Source: Psilocybe azurescens (lineage: Eukaryota > Basidiomycota > Agaricomycetes > Agaricales > Agrocybaceae). Taken from it: 64,000 nt of DNA. The DNA lies in NCBI GenBank assembly GCA_023853785.1, contig JAJIRX010000160.1:186001-250000 (forward strand). The letters run 5' to 3'. Under the pieces are notes generated by a model. The model saw only the letters and a program-made list of their open reading frames with translations. It did not search any database and was not told the DNA's origin. This document shows positions 1-11,082 of the stretch, one piece after another. The position numbers and the translations under genes were made by a program. Position 1 is the first letter of the stretch, and the number at the start of each line of letters is the position of its first letter.

Positions 1-269
1 GGGGAGGAGAAGAAGAAAGGAGGTGTAACGTTTGATTCTCAACCCTTTGAAATTTATCCAAAGTTGTTGCTTATATAATCTTATCGTTCCATATCACGCC
101 ATCTCGTCCATCTTCTACCAATGTATTTTCTGAAACGGAAATGGTGCTATAGAAATAAATCGCTTAATGAGCCGCCACGTCGTTTCGCTGGATATTACAT
201 ACGTATGCATCATGGCCAACCTTTTTTAAAATTACGTTCTAGTTATTACATTGTTACAGACGATTCGAC

Positions 270-3190
270 TTACAGCAACCCCACTCCCAGAGGATCGCTA
301 CTGGTATCATTTTTGGGAAGCGCCTGAGAACTCTCCCCGGAGTTTGGTCTTGTCCCCTGTGAAAGGGACCCAGAGCTAGGACAGCTGGGAACTGTGGCTG
401 GGATAGTGGCAACAGTTGGATCAAGAGGTAATGGAGTAGTTGGATAGCTAGAAAATGATGGTGTAGTAATGGCCCCGGGTTGTTCTTCGGATTGCGTCGG
501 TGATCCCCAGGGGTTTTCCTCAAAAATAGGCATGTGCTGAGAAGGTTGAGACACAGACCAAGGATTGTTGATGGTCATAGCAGAAATGCGTGAAGACGAT
601 TGTGGCGAATGAGCGCGTTCATGTCCCCATGCACTGAGAGTGTCACGGCCTCGAAGTTCAGATGTCTTTTCTGCTCCTTCATCGCTCTGACCTGTGTTCA
701 GCAAGTCTTTGGCCACACCCGCATAAGCATCTTGGACGACCGAAAAAGCTGCCGAAGCATTCAAAGAGAGCTTCCCCACACCGATTTCACTCCTCCTCCT
801 AACTCTGGTGGTATGGACCTCGACCAAATCGGTGAATTCGCCTGATTAGGGAGCGCTGAAATATAAGACCTTGATTGCGGCGCACCCAGGGGGGCTGGAG
901 TTGAGCTAGAGCTCCTGCTTGGCCCAGGAAGCGGATTGGTGAGTTCAGGAAGCGAAGAGGATAAGTCTCGAAGGCTTGGAGACGTTTTGTGCACAGGAGA
1001 CGATGCAGTGTTCAAGGAATTAGACATTTTATCCATGAAAGCCGGCGCCTTCGATGGCAAACCTTGAAAAAACTGGGGTCCAGAAATGTCCTGCACGATG
1101 GGGTCGTCGGCGGCGCTATCGACTGGGCCAACCACTTCTGTTTCGCGATTTTGCCCAACAACAAATTTCCCGTTCATTTCCTCGTCCGTTCGTCCGTAAA
1201 GTTCGTTCCAAAAGCGTACATTCTTAGGGTTGGGGAATAACACGCCCATATCAGTATCGGCAGTACGACTGGTAGGATCGTCCAGGGTGGGGTTGTAATC
1301 AGGGTTGATGTTCTGGGCCATCTCCGATGGAGAGTTAAAGTAGTCCCAAACGCTAACGGTACGTTCACAGGGAGGTGGCCCGTTGCCGTCTCCCACCTTC
1401 CTTTCCTTCTCCGTATTGAACAGAAAATTCCCGAATTGGCAAGAATACAGATGATAGTAAAGCTTTCGTAGGAATCGTTCATTGAATTCGAAGCGCTCGG
1501 GATGTTGACGCTGGATTTGGCGCACAGACTCTAGGAATTGATGAAATACAGGGCTAGTCTCCTTTATGTGATGTTGGGAAACAAATCGATTTTGAACCGA
1601 AGCTAAGAATGCTTGTGCTGCGTCCGCCCCACTGCCAGAGTTAGCATCGCCTGTCGGAGATAGGAAGAATTTGTCAGAGGAAAGATGTCCACAACGATCC
1701 AAGAATTTATGGCCAAAAGACAACCAATCCTTCTCGATGAGGATTTCGAACCCGCGGATGGTTCGGTAGAAAGGATCAAGACAAAGTTGGGACAGTGCGG
1801 ACAGTTGGGAGGTACGATCCCAACCGTCAGAACAATGAATCAGTACATGTGATGAGTTGACGTGAATGTTTTTGTGACGATTAAGGTGCCTTCCAAGATA
1901 GCAGAAATATGTCGCAACCAGCCAGATCGACGTAAAGCCTGTTTGTCTAGTACTGCAAGGCCCGTAACGTGGTCGGGATCGTTATTGATACTGGCGAGGA
2001 GTTGATCGGCCTCCTTGAGAGTCTCCACGACTTTGGCCAGGGATTCCCGCATGGCATGGATATGGTCAATCCCAAGATATACTTTCTTGCCTTCCTTGTA
2101 GTAATCCATATTCTCTGTGCCGGCGCCTTTCGCTGTGTTGGCCACTGCATTGACTGTTGGCCGTGCATCAATTATCAGGTTTGTCGGAGTGGCGCCGTAT
2201 ACAACAGCATTTGAGACACGAGATTCTGGCGACCAGTGCGACTGGAATATAGCTTCAATAAGTTTCTCGTCTTGTACAGATCTGCTTTGTGTTATCCCGA
2301 CCATCGGCTGACTTGAACGAGTGATACTGCCCTGGAGATACCAATTTTACTATTAGTGACTCCCGAAAGTGGCAAGACCAGAATGCCTTACATAGTTTGC
2401 CCAATGAATGTAACTTAAAATTGGGATTCTGCATTTGCTCCGATACTTGGAGGCATATTGCAGAGTGGTATCGCTAATTCTGGTGGGTACTACTAATCGT
2501 GATGGGTATGTCGGGCAAAACTAAACCACACTTAGCCAACCGGACGAGATGATAAGCAAAACAAAGTTCTTACCGTGTAATCTTTATTGAGGTCGGTGAA
2601 TCGCCATGCTTTGGATCGGGTGCCAACTCCCATCCGCATATATTCATCTCGGGGAGAATAGATGGTCCAGCCGTCATTGTTGGGGAATGGCGGCGTCGGT
2701 GTGTAGAAGAACGCATAGAGCTGGTTGACAGAAGCTGGTCGCGATTAGGTATATTCATACTGAGCAAGTTGTTAGGTTCACATACTGGCTACAGTCAATT
2801 CTTTGACGCTCTCAAAGACATCACCAGCGTCGGAGTCCTTCTTGAATGTTAAGGAGAAGGATTCAAAGGTTCGCGTCTGGAAGTTGAGTTGGGATTGACC
2901 TTGGAGAGTGTGGGGCAGACGATTGACCAAGGATATCAGTGGATAAGGCATCTATCGACACCTACTTAGAAATATCAAACAACAGATGTGGGCCCACTTA
3001 CCCACATTTCCTTCTCTTCTGCGTCGTCATATCGGAAAATAATGTGGTGAGCGGTTAAATGAACTGTTCCTTGAGAAAGCGAGCCAGATTTCACGAAAAC
3101 GACATGCTCCACCTAAGTACAAACTGACGTTAAATGAGGCCTTCAAGACAGATCCATGAAAATCACCTTGGAAACTCGGATTGCATCCAT
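270..3190 (-). CDS. YMR1: Myotubularin-type phosphoinositide 3-phosphatase
   Basis: Myotubularins remove the 3-phosphate from PI3P and PI(3,5)P2 on endosomal and vacuolar membranes. The start is the ATG at 3190 (MDAIRVSK); short exons then give a GRAM/PH-like N-terminus with [11 protein letters not shown] and [13 protein letters not shown]. The phosphatase core follows, with [35 protein letters not shown] and the Cys-X5-Arg signature HCSDGWDRT (about 1827-1853). A serine/proline-rich tail ends at 270. Introns include 2332-2391 and 2521-2573. The product is roughly 850-900 residues. Two single-base frame breaks interrupt an otherwise intact family member: one in a T5 run (1869-1873) just before HCSDGWDRT, the other in a C4 run (774-777) near [17 protein letters not shown] read both as base-calling errors. 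A decayed gene is the alternative, but every catalytic motif is preserved. Confidence 0.9.
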
Positions 3191-3581
3191 AGCTCGGAAA
3201 GGGCCACGCAGTAACAGACTGTGCGAGAAGCTGAGAAGGTTGTCTGACGGTAGAGTCAATGCGTAGTAGTAGCTAGTTCCAGTTTCGGCAGCATCGCGTT
3301 ATACATGTGCATTGTGCAGGAATAGCCATCCTTTGTTTATCTAATCACTCCGTATGGTCTTTGATCTTGAACCTTGTCAAAACAAGTTCTTATTTCATGC
3401 GAACGAAGAGCACAGCTCTTCCATGTACACTATGCCCCCAAAGTAACACAACTTTTACTGTATTATGCCTGCAAGCGCAGCGATCTTGAAACTACAAAAG
3501 GTAGGGTAATTAGCAGTGTTCTTTACAAGACCTCAAGACTCCTAATCTGGTATTTTGACACGACAAGCACTCAGAGGTAGT
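3191..3581. other. Intergenic: myotubularin promoter / cupredoxin 3' flank
   Basis: About 390 bases lie between the myotubularin start and the cupredoxin stop, both on the minus strand. Only short ORFs without recognisable content are present. The part next to 3190 should hold the myotubularin promoter. I see no clear TATA box or repeat. Confidence 0.5.
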
Positions 3582-4532
3582 CTATAGAATAAAACTGGTG
3601 AAGAGTGCAGCAACTGTCATAATTCCAGCAGCAGAGCCACCGAGTTTGAGCGCGCCGCTGTTGGCAGATCCGGTACTGTTGGCGGGAGGCGCTGCAGGTG
3701 CTCCACTTCCAGCTGAGGCGCTGCCTGATCCTGGAGTTGAAGCACTGCCTCCAGTTGTCCCATTGGTAGCAGCTCCGCCGCTTGATGTGGTGTTACCCGT
3801 CGTAGAGTTGCTGGGCGTTGAAGCCATTGCAGCGGCCTGGACAATATAGAATTAGAACAGACGGATTGACAAGGGATTTAATTACCTGGAATTGAGCGAA
3901 TGACTTAGCCGGAGGGGCGTTGACAGCAAAAACCATGCCTAGTTCACAGTGCCTAAAAAATGTTAGTGCAATGTTTCGTACGACTTGCGCATGCATATCT
4001 TACGGCTTTGGGTTTGTTTGGGCACAGAAGAACCAAAGTGGGGTCGATGCGTTGGTCACACTGATTTGCCACTGGGGGAATGGACCCGTGGTTGTGTTAA
4101 TAAACATAAAGCCGGAAGTGACCCCTTGGGTCGGGGTTGTTTGCTGGACGCAGGGGCTGGCGAAGGTGGACTGTGTAACGGACTGTTGAAAATCGTCATT
4201 TAGCATAGGTCTTCCAGTCTCGATATGATTGTAAGTAGTGGAAAAGTTCTTACATGGTTTTTTGATACGCTAGAAATTGAAGAATATCAATGCGAGGAAT
4301 CAAGAAAGGGCAAAGTATGACTTACAATCGGAAAGAAACTGTGTCTCCATCAACGGCCGTTATGTTTGTAGGATCAAAAACAAGCTATCCGAGAAGAGTC
4401 AGACATACGAGACACCTATTTGAGAAGCTGTGAGTGACATACCGCGTTGTTGGCGCCAACCTGAACTACATGATCGGCAGCAGCGACGAAGGTAGCAGAA
4501 AGGAGAGCGGTTGCCACGACAGAGAAATGCAT
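3582..4532 (-). CDS. Secreted GPI-type cupredoxin (serine-rich extracellular protein)
   Basis: This is a small secreted blue-copper-like protein of the kind common in Agaricomycetes. The start (MHFSVVATALLSATFVAAA) is a clear signal peptide. A cupredoxin domain follows, spread over five short exons: NALVFDPTNITAVDGDTVSF, FVSKNHSVTQ, FFCAQTNPKP, HCELGMVFAVN. The type-1 copper ligands appear intact: His in KNHS, Cys in FFCAQ, His in HCELGM and Met in GM. A Ser/Thr/Gly/Ala-rich stalk and a hydrophobic C-terminus (AAGIMTVAALFTSFIL) suggest cell-surface attachment by a GPI anchor. Introns are about 45-70 nt. Copper binding and the anchor are inferred from motifs. The physiological role (surface redox, cell wall) is unknown for the family. 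Confidence 0.85.
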
Positions 4533-5446
4533 TATGGTTGAAATTGACCTAAGGAAGGACGCCAAAGAAATCTTGACCAAGCAAGAAAGAGAAGATTACG
4601 AAGGGAAACTGTGAGCCTATAGAGCAACAAAAATCTCTCAGCATTTGGCAAGGCGGAAAAAGGGCATACTTGACAACTTACTCTGCTCAGGAAGATGCAA
4701 AATAGTTGGGAGGGGGTTGGGTATGACATATCTTACATGCCTTATGTACTCTTCGTTATAGGAGATGATCCCTATAACAACATCAACATCTGCTATATTT
4801 TTAGAAAGTGATCCTGTTGGCTGTGGCTGTTGAAATATAAGTATTTTTAGAAAGCGACTCTGTTGGCTGTTGCTGTTGACGGATGAGAAATTTTCCTGCA
4901 GGAGAAATGATATAAATTGTCCCAGGAGTTTTTTTGACTGAGATGTGACTGTCGATGTGCCCTTACGGCCAATAAAGTACACAGAACCCTTGATGTACAA
5001 TGAGCCTTTTCCCTCACCGTCGAAAGACATAAGAGGTGGACAGTGCCTCGTTTCGGAAGATGCGAGAAGCGCCAGATTATAGTGATCGACAACGATAGTT
5101 TTGTAGTTCCAGCTTTGATAGGTCATTTTATGAGTAGTTATGAACGGAGATGGATACATCAAAAATAAACCATTTGGACTATGATCATAAGGTTCTTGTA
5201 TAGACCCAGATTAGTATGTCAAACGTTGCGAGCAGAAAGGAGAATCTGAACCGTAGCCCTGGTGGGGAATGATGTTGGCACGCAAATTCGTGCAATTCAA
5301 AAGACTACGGCAAAGGCCGATTGCACAAGCCTCAATTCACTATTCCCTGGACACCGACTCTCCGCGCTATTACGATCGCCTCGATCGCTTTGTGATCTTC
5401 TGGCGACCATCTTTTCTGGCGGTCGATGCCGTACTTCTCTTCCAAA
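4533..5446. promoter_or_regulatory. Divergent promoter region, cupredoxin / thioredoxin
   Basis: About 910 bases separate two divergently transcribed genes. The region holds a 174-codon minus-strand ORF (4638-5162) with no recognisable domain and an imperfect 38-bp tandem duplication at 4796-4879. The first part is AT-rich. No convincing gene was found, so I treat it as regulatory DNA. Confidence 0.45.
4796..4879. repeat. Imperfect 38-bp direct duplication, period 46
   Basis: The units at 4796-4833 and 4842-4879 match at 34 of 38 positions. Both contain TATTTTTAGAAAG followed by CTGTTGGCTG and a GCTGTTGA end. They lie upstream of the cupredoxin gene. No larger repeat is evident. Confidence 0.8.
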
Positions 5447-6052
5447 ATGCTTCCGAGGTCGCTCAGGGCCTCGATGTCTTCAATGTCCATGCAAAGCTGT
5501 CTCTCTTCAGGCATCCGGACTTTCCATTTGTCATCTCCTCGAGCCGTCTTGTATCCGAACGCAAGTCAATCGGTATGTTTACTAGCAGGTATGTAACTCC
5601 AGAAATGTGTGTTAATAATTTTTGGATATGTAGACCTTTGAAAAGGCAATCAAAGCCAAGAACAGAATTGCTGTTGTCGATTTCTACGCTGAGTCAGTCA
5701 TGTATTGGGTTGGAGAAATGTACAAATTCACATGTTAGACAATAGTTGGTGTGGACCTTGCCACCAACTGGCTCCCGTCCTCGAAAGATTTACTAGTGAA
5801 CCTCATACATCAGGATCTGGCCTACCGTTGGATTTGGTCAAAATCGACACCTCCAGCGATGATGGCCAACTTTTAGGCGCGTTGTACAAGGTAAGTATTT
5901 CTTTGTGTCAGTGTTGACAATCTTAAATTCTAATACTTGCTTAGGTCCGCGCATTGCCCACTGTCATTGCGTTCCGAAATGGTTCACCCATCACACACTT
6001 TGTTGGAACAAAGAATGAAGCTGGCGTGCAAGAATTTCTTAATAAGTTATAG
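5447..6052 (+). CDS. Mitochondrial thioredoxin
   Basis: Small dithiol reductase. Four exons join cleanly: 5447-5572, 5634-5692, 5746-5890 and 5945-6052. The active site WCGPC is created across the second intron (...DFYAD|WCGPCHQLAPVLERF), followed by VKIDTSSD, the cis-proline strand VRALPTVIAF, and a C-terminus ending in FLNKL. The first exon encodes a basic, Ser/Arg-rich, acid-free leader (MLPRSLRASMSSMSMQ, then GIRTFHLSSPRAV), typical of a mitochondrial presequence. I chose this start because only that frame gives a phase-compatible first exon; the longer open frame over the same DNA (5269-5745) does not splice into the domain. Product about 145 residues. Mitochondrial targeting is inferred; the enzyme family is secure. 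Confidence 0.9.
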
Positions 6053-6568
6053 TTAATTTGCGAAGCATATTAGTCCAAAAGGTCGCTGGGGCGCTCCTCC
6101 CATTACTACGTAGTCGGGTAAAAGTGTTACCCGAGCAGCTGTTCAGGGTCATCAGAACGGAGAGTGGAGGCATTTTTCTGGGGTGATAAATAAGTAAAAT
6201 AACACGAATACAGCTACAGAAAAAATGCAAATAGCTGCCCGATGCCGTCCAAATTCCACCAATATTGAATCTAGCGACTGAAGGGAAGATAAAAAATCAA
6301 AACAAATAAAATGAACAAAAAGGTAGAGGAATAGGGAAAAATCAACATCCAGCAAAGAAAGCGGGGTTGGGTTGGAGTGGTTGTGGTTGATGGTGTTACA
6401 GTTGCTGCATGATTGACGATAAGAGAGGAAAGCAAATCACTTTGCTATGATAGCATCTACAAGTCCGTTCCGAGGTATACGTAGTCTCGCGACCTCACAT
6501 GCAAATGATGCTTACGGTTCAGGTGGGTGTTGTGCATGTCGGGGGATATATGAAATTGGGAAATAGAA
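6053..6568. other. Convergent 3' flanks of thioredoxin and G-gamma-1
   Basis: About 515 bases between two convergent genes. No ORF resembles a known protein. It probably holds both 3' UTRs and terminators, which I cannot place precisely. Confidence 0.5.
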
Positions 6569-6936
6569 TCACTGAATGCTGCAGCATTTTCCAGTTGTTT
6601 GCTGTCCATAAGGATCTTCGGCTCGACCGACTGGACCCCACACAGAAGGTACCTACTCGATATAACGTTGTAGTTAATGTTGCAAGTAGCAGAATGAACT
6701 TGATACGAACGAGATGGTCCTTCGTGGTTTTGCAGTAACGAATGAGACTGTACAGGAAAGAGCTGACTCAGAGTGCACCAGCGGTAGGGAGAATAGTGCG
6801 GGGCATACCTGGCGCTAGCTTCGCTGACTCTCACTCTTGGCCTGGCAAGATCCTCTCTCAATCGTTGGTTGTGCTCTATCAAGCGCCGCAGCTTCAGCTC
6901 TGACATTGACTGCCTTCCGCCCGTGCGAGAACTCAT
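6569..6936 (-). CDS. Heterotrimeric G-protein gamma subunit, copy 1
   Basis: Partner of G-beta in receptor signalling; in basidiomycetes this includes pheromone and nutrient pathways. Three exons (6936-6809, 6747-6711, 6652-6569) encode 82 residues, normal for the family. Visible elements are the helical G-beta-binding core [18 protein letters not shown] and [12 protein letters not shown], then [19 protein letters not shown], and a C-terminal CaaX box KCCSIQ. A terminal Gln favours farnesylation of the CaaX cysteine, and the neighbouring Cys could be palmitoylated. The same exon boundaries occur in copy 2, about 750 bp upstream on the same strand, so these are tandem paralogues. Orthology to yeast Ste18 is by family, not by close sequence. 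Confidence 0.93.
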
Positions 6937-7691
6937 GACGATTTTAATTTCAAGATATCACTGGCAGAAAGAATAGAATGCCAAGGTTCATAATACAATG
7001 CTCTACGAAGGGAATGAGAACTCACAGTCAAGAGCAAGTGTTTTTTGTGTACAAGGCAGTGAAGAAGCTCGATGGCCGCTGGATTTCAAAAGATGATGGA
7101 CGGGGGAAGGTGGTGGTTATAATCTGGAGAGGATTGTTTTGCGACTGTCCTTGTCACTGGTTGCACCCATGTGAACAGCCACGCCGAAATAGGACTTCCA
7201 TCAGACTCTCACCATCGCATCAGACAATATTTAAATTTCACAAAGTCCGCGTGTTTATGTGAATTCACATCAGTATATACCATCGCACGGAAAAGTGAAA
7301 ATAGGATACTAGGTATATAGTGTAGTAAATGGGTTGGAAGTGGCTTAAATAAATAAGGGATCGACACTCAAAGAAGAGTCAACAGATCGGACAAGACGAA
7401 TAGAATAAGAATAATGCAAGCCAACTTGAATGGATGCCTCCGGAGGTGTCACTATAACGAATTCATTCAAATAATAGGAGGAAAGAAGAGTGAATATTAA
7501 GGAATGTGAGTCGAACATAGTTGTCAGGTAGAAAGGTATATGCATCCAACACGGCAAGCCCTGACATAGTTTCTGGAGTCGAAATATGGGGTCGCCGCCA
7601 ATGACAAGAAGGGATAGATCCATGCCGTCCAATGCAAGATTTCCTTGCCTCTAATCTCTCGAAGAGCGTCGTGACTTGAAGGTGTCGCAAT
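6937..7691. promoter_or_regulatory. Region between the two G-gamma genes
   Basis: About 755 bases separate the stop of copy 2 from the start of copy 1. It must contain the copy 2 3' UTR and the copy 1 promoter. Small ORFs in several frames (for example 6978-7262 and 7345-7632) have no recognisable domain. I see no third gamma coding exon here. Confidence 0.45.
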
Positions 7692-8118
7692 TTACATTAT
7701 CACGCAATTGCATCCCTGAGCTGGAGGTGCGTATGGGTCTTCACTTTTTGTAACAGGCCCCCAGACAGATGGGATCTAAATAGTAAACATGTTATCAAGA
7801 CCCGGGAATGCATTAGGGGTGATGTATAATTAAAAAGTAAACATACAAGGTGATCTTTCGTTGTCTTGCAATAACGAATTAAGCTGAAGATGAAACATTC
7901 AACTGTTGCTACAACACGACAATAAAATGGGAACGCACCTTGCGCTAGCCTCACTAACACGAACTCGCGGCCTGGCCAAATCTTCTCGTAACCGCTGATT
8001 GTGCTCTGTTAACCTGCGGAGCTTCAGCTCAGACATAGATTGCTGTCACTTTAATGAGTACGAATGTAAGGGATGCCCATTTGAACTGAAAGCTGACTTT
8101 GTGCGGTCTGGCGTTCAT
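7692..8118 (-). CDS. Heterotrimeric G-protein gamma subunit, copy 2
   Basis: Four exons (8118-8098, 8042-7939, 7883-7847, 7775-7692) encode 81 residues. The start is MNARPHK, and the first intron falls just before [21 protein letters not shown]. The core is nearly identical to copy 1 ([25 protein letters not shown]), and the two downstream introns sit at identical positions. The tail differs: [17 protein letters not shown], then a CaaX box GCNCVIM. A terminal Met also favours farnesylation, but the adjacent Cys is displaced by one residue compared with copy 1. The extra first exon (21 bp) versus copy 1 is the main structural difference. Both genes look intact and could feed different G-beta pools or expression stages, which is inference. 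Confidence 0.92.
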
Positions 8119-8386
8119 TGTCGGTGATATACTTTTGGGACAAAGGAAGAGATGCAGTCAAAGCGCTGGCCACAGCAGCAAAGATGTGAAGAAGACGAGA
8201 AAGAGAGCAAAGAAAACGGCGTCAGACCTTGGGGACTGGACAAGGCAACACGACAAGGTCGGAGGGGTTCAGGCTGAAGAATTCTCAACCTGACAAGGGA
8301 CAGGCGAACGAAGCGGCGGAGTTTCAACTGACTTTTGGACCTGAACGCCATGGACCGGTTTCCGCATTACCGCAAAACAATACATA
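8119..8386. promoter_or_regulatory. Short divergent promoter, G-gamma-2 / coiled-coil gene
   Basis: A 268-bp gap separates the two start codons. A minus-strand open frame here (from about 8351) encodes SQLKLRR, which resembles the SELKLRR of the gamma subunits, but the rest of that frame does not match. Confidence 0.45.
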
Positions 8387-9372
8387 ATGTTGCCAGAAAA
8401 TCATGTGAAGCGAGCGCTCATATGTCCTGACGCGTACGTGCTCACCCTCTCAAATATAGTTCCGTACAACAGAAGGTCTGTATATCATCCTTCAACATCA
8501 TCTGTACACGAACCAAAGGCTATCAATGCCAGCACACGCGGATTTAAGACGACATTTGATCATGATGATCCCCGAAGGAGAACAGGCATTCGTGATTACG
8601 GAGGTCCTATCTCTAACGATGCTGCTGAATCGAACACCAAGCGAGAACTTGACGCTGACAATGCAGACCTTTATTCCGACTCTGACGACTCGGCCTTCCA
8701 TTGGGAAGAGGAAGCAACACTCATATTCGATCTAATGGAAGCAGGGTGAGATGGGATATCTACTCAGCACCCCTCTACCTCTAAAGATGCTACAGTCCTG
8801 AACAGCGTGGGGATGAGTATTTGGAGGCATTGGTTGAGACTCTTCAAACCCCTTTCACTGAACAAGGCAAACTCTTAAAAAGAAGATAGCGCAGACATTG
8901 GTCCCTACGAATAACCATGTCAAAGCCATCATCCAGGTTCTTGAAAAAGTGTTGATGCTACATACGGTCAAGGACTTTCGCTCCTCAATAATGCTTGCAA
9001 GAACATCGAAGGGACCATGTGTGCTCAGCAAGCAGATTTCGAGGATGTGTACCAAACAACAAGAGTGATTTGTCTTATATATGCGCATATAACCTAATAT
9101 TGACTCTCGTGTTACAGTGTAACATCGAAAAGGCATATAAAGAACTTGAAAAAGAATATTCCGAAAGGGACACACTCTGGAATTCATTGAATCAAGCCAT
9201 AGAGGGTATCGGTAATATGCCGCTTACTTGCTGTCCACTGAAGAAAAAGCTCACAATATGTTTATATGTAGCTACTCCGACACTACTTGGTCTCAGAGAA
9301 GCTCCTGCCAAAGTTGAAAATACTATAAGCCAACTCGATAAACATGCAAAATTCCTTGGAAATGATTCTTGA
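8387..9372 (+). CDS. Unrecognised acidic and coiled-coil protein
   Basis: I do not recognise this family. The first exon (from 8387) encodes a polar N-terminus ending in an acidic patch (DLYSDSDDSAFHWEEEATLIFDLM). Exon 2 continues with RGDEYLEALVETLQTPF and helix-forming sequence such as NNHVKAIIQVLEKV and NNACKNIEGTMCAQQADFED. Further exons give NIEKAYKELEKEYSERD and end ENTISQLDKHAKFLGNDS. Two single-base gaps in mononucleotide runs (A5 at 8877-8881; T3 at 8976-8978) must be assumed for the helical region to read through. The last two introns use acceptors near 9120 and 9300. The predicted architecture, charged head plus coiled coil, suggests a scaffold or complex subunit, which is inference. 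Exon boundaries and start are provisional. Confidence 0.5.
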
Positions 9373-11082
9373 GCCATGCCTTCCGTCAAGAAAGGAACTT
9401 GAGGTTTTTAGAGCATTCTGATCTGTTTATGCTCACAAAATTCCCCTTTTGCCTCGTGTGTTAAATTTTTGTATGTTCAAGTATCTTGATTTCTTCAGCT
9501 TTACTGACGCAACCACCCTATATCAGATTTTCCTGTTAGCAATCACATTGTAATTGCTCAATGCTACTTACTGTCCTTCGGACGGCTTTCGTACTTTTTC
9601 TGGCCTGGCCACATGTGCAACGCTATGTCTTCTTTTTCTAGACATTATAACGATTCGCAGCTTACACTATCCTTCAATGTACATTCAACCGAAGTTTAAA
9701 CCAGTTTCGCATTGTAAAATGTCTTAGGGAAGAAACTCGCCCCGTATGTGTTGAGTCCTTGTATCATTGAATATACAACGACGCTTTTGCACCCTTCAAT
9801 GAACGGCCATTCGCCCGATTTCAGGCCCTATCTTGTATATTTACTGACACATACGTACACCAGCACCTTGTATGATGATAATCGTACACGTCGGGGTCGC
9901 GAAAAGCATAAATTTTGGCACTATATTCCGGCGGCTTCACTTCGAGTGAGCGCAGCCTACAGTAATATCACCGACCTTCTGACCCAAGTCGGTGGGGCTG
10001 GACCTTCATTCCTAGAACTATATTAAACTACCAGGCTAATGGATATACGAACTTGCTACCAAGACTTGACTTTAAGAGGAGTCAGAACTTGGTATGCTTC
10101 TGCATCTTGCGTAAGTAGTTCACTAAAAATGAGGTAATTCATTAAATATGTTGGATTTGGATATCAATGAATGTTTGGAGCATTCTTGATTGAAGACAGG
10201 CATCTCTCCAGGATGCGTCTCAAAAACTTACCTTTCGATCACCGGCCTCGTTCAATCTGAATAATTTCATCGAAGAGCTACAAACAGCACATTAAAGGTC
10301 CCATCAAACAATTTATACTTTCAGAGAATACCGGAGTGCATTCTGCAGTCCCTCGAGACTTTCTCTTATCCGACTAAACCCAAGCCGGTGTGGCGCCCTG
10401 TGGCGCCCCATAGCATGGACTCAAAAATAGAATAATGATTTACGTATACTAGGAGTGGCATTTGGTTACATATCAAGTAACTTGAAATATATGTGGCATA
10501 ACATCAAGGGTACGTGATCTCAGAATGCACTTACGCCTATTCTTAAAATACGAAACATCCCCTTCTATTGTTGTTTAACAACTACATTTGACAGCATTCT
10601 ACGTCATCTGAAGGCGTGGTCAGGAGTAGCAGTAGGGCGGCACCTCACAGAAACCCGGCCACCAGGAATACTCAGTCCTAGTCAATGCTCAAGTTGTGTT
10701 CAATGACTTAATCTCATTCCCATTACATCTTGATTACATCAGTGAACTCAAAGCCAAACCTACATCAGTCTCCAAAACAGTGGATATTCTACTCCAACCT
10801 GCGAAACCTTGAAGACTACCTACGCTGAGCTTCGGCTTGTGCTCTGCCCAGGAAACGCCGAGGACAGCTTTGGCCGAGCTTACTATATCGCTTTACTACA
10901 TCGGGACAGGCAGGCCCACATGTGATCTCGATCCCGAGAAAATGACCAAATCCGCAAACACAGCCCATGTCTACTATAGTCCATATGACTCGCGATTAGC
11001 CCACTACTGCACCTTGTGTAGAACTACCAGCACGCGTTTTGAAAGCAACAGTCAAGAAATCAGAATACAAAGTATCAATATC
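9373..11082. other. Gene-poor stretch upstream of the glycine-rich gene
   Basis: About 1.7 kb with no coding region I can support. The longest frame (9748-10026) lacks any recognisable domain and its composition is not persuasive. There is a small direct repeat, TGTGGCGCCC, around 10389-10407. The last few hundred bases should hold the promoter of the next gene. Confidence 0.45.

Noticed and set aside
3598..3849. Plus-strand frame opposite the cupredoxin stalk
   Set aside because: Shadow of the Ser/Gly/Ala-rich coding region on the minus strand.
4638..5162. 174-codon minus-strand frame upstream of the cupredoxin
   Set aside because: No recognisable domain, includes a tandem duplication, and lies in what should be a divergent promoter.
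5269..5745. 158-codon plus-strand frame over the thioredoxin 5' region
   Set aside because: It does not splice in phase into the thioredoxin domain. A different frame starting at 5447 does, and it encodes a good mitochondrial presequence.
6593..6660. Apparent frameshift in the last exon of G-gamma copy 1
   Set aside because: Careful rereading shows [13 protein letters not shown] is continuous, so the gene is intact.
9748..10026. 92-codon plus-strand frame
   Set aside because: Isolated, no splice partners, no recognisable motif.
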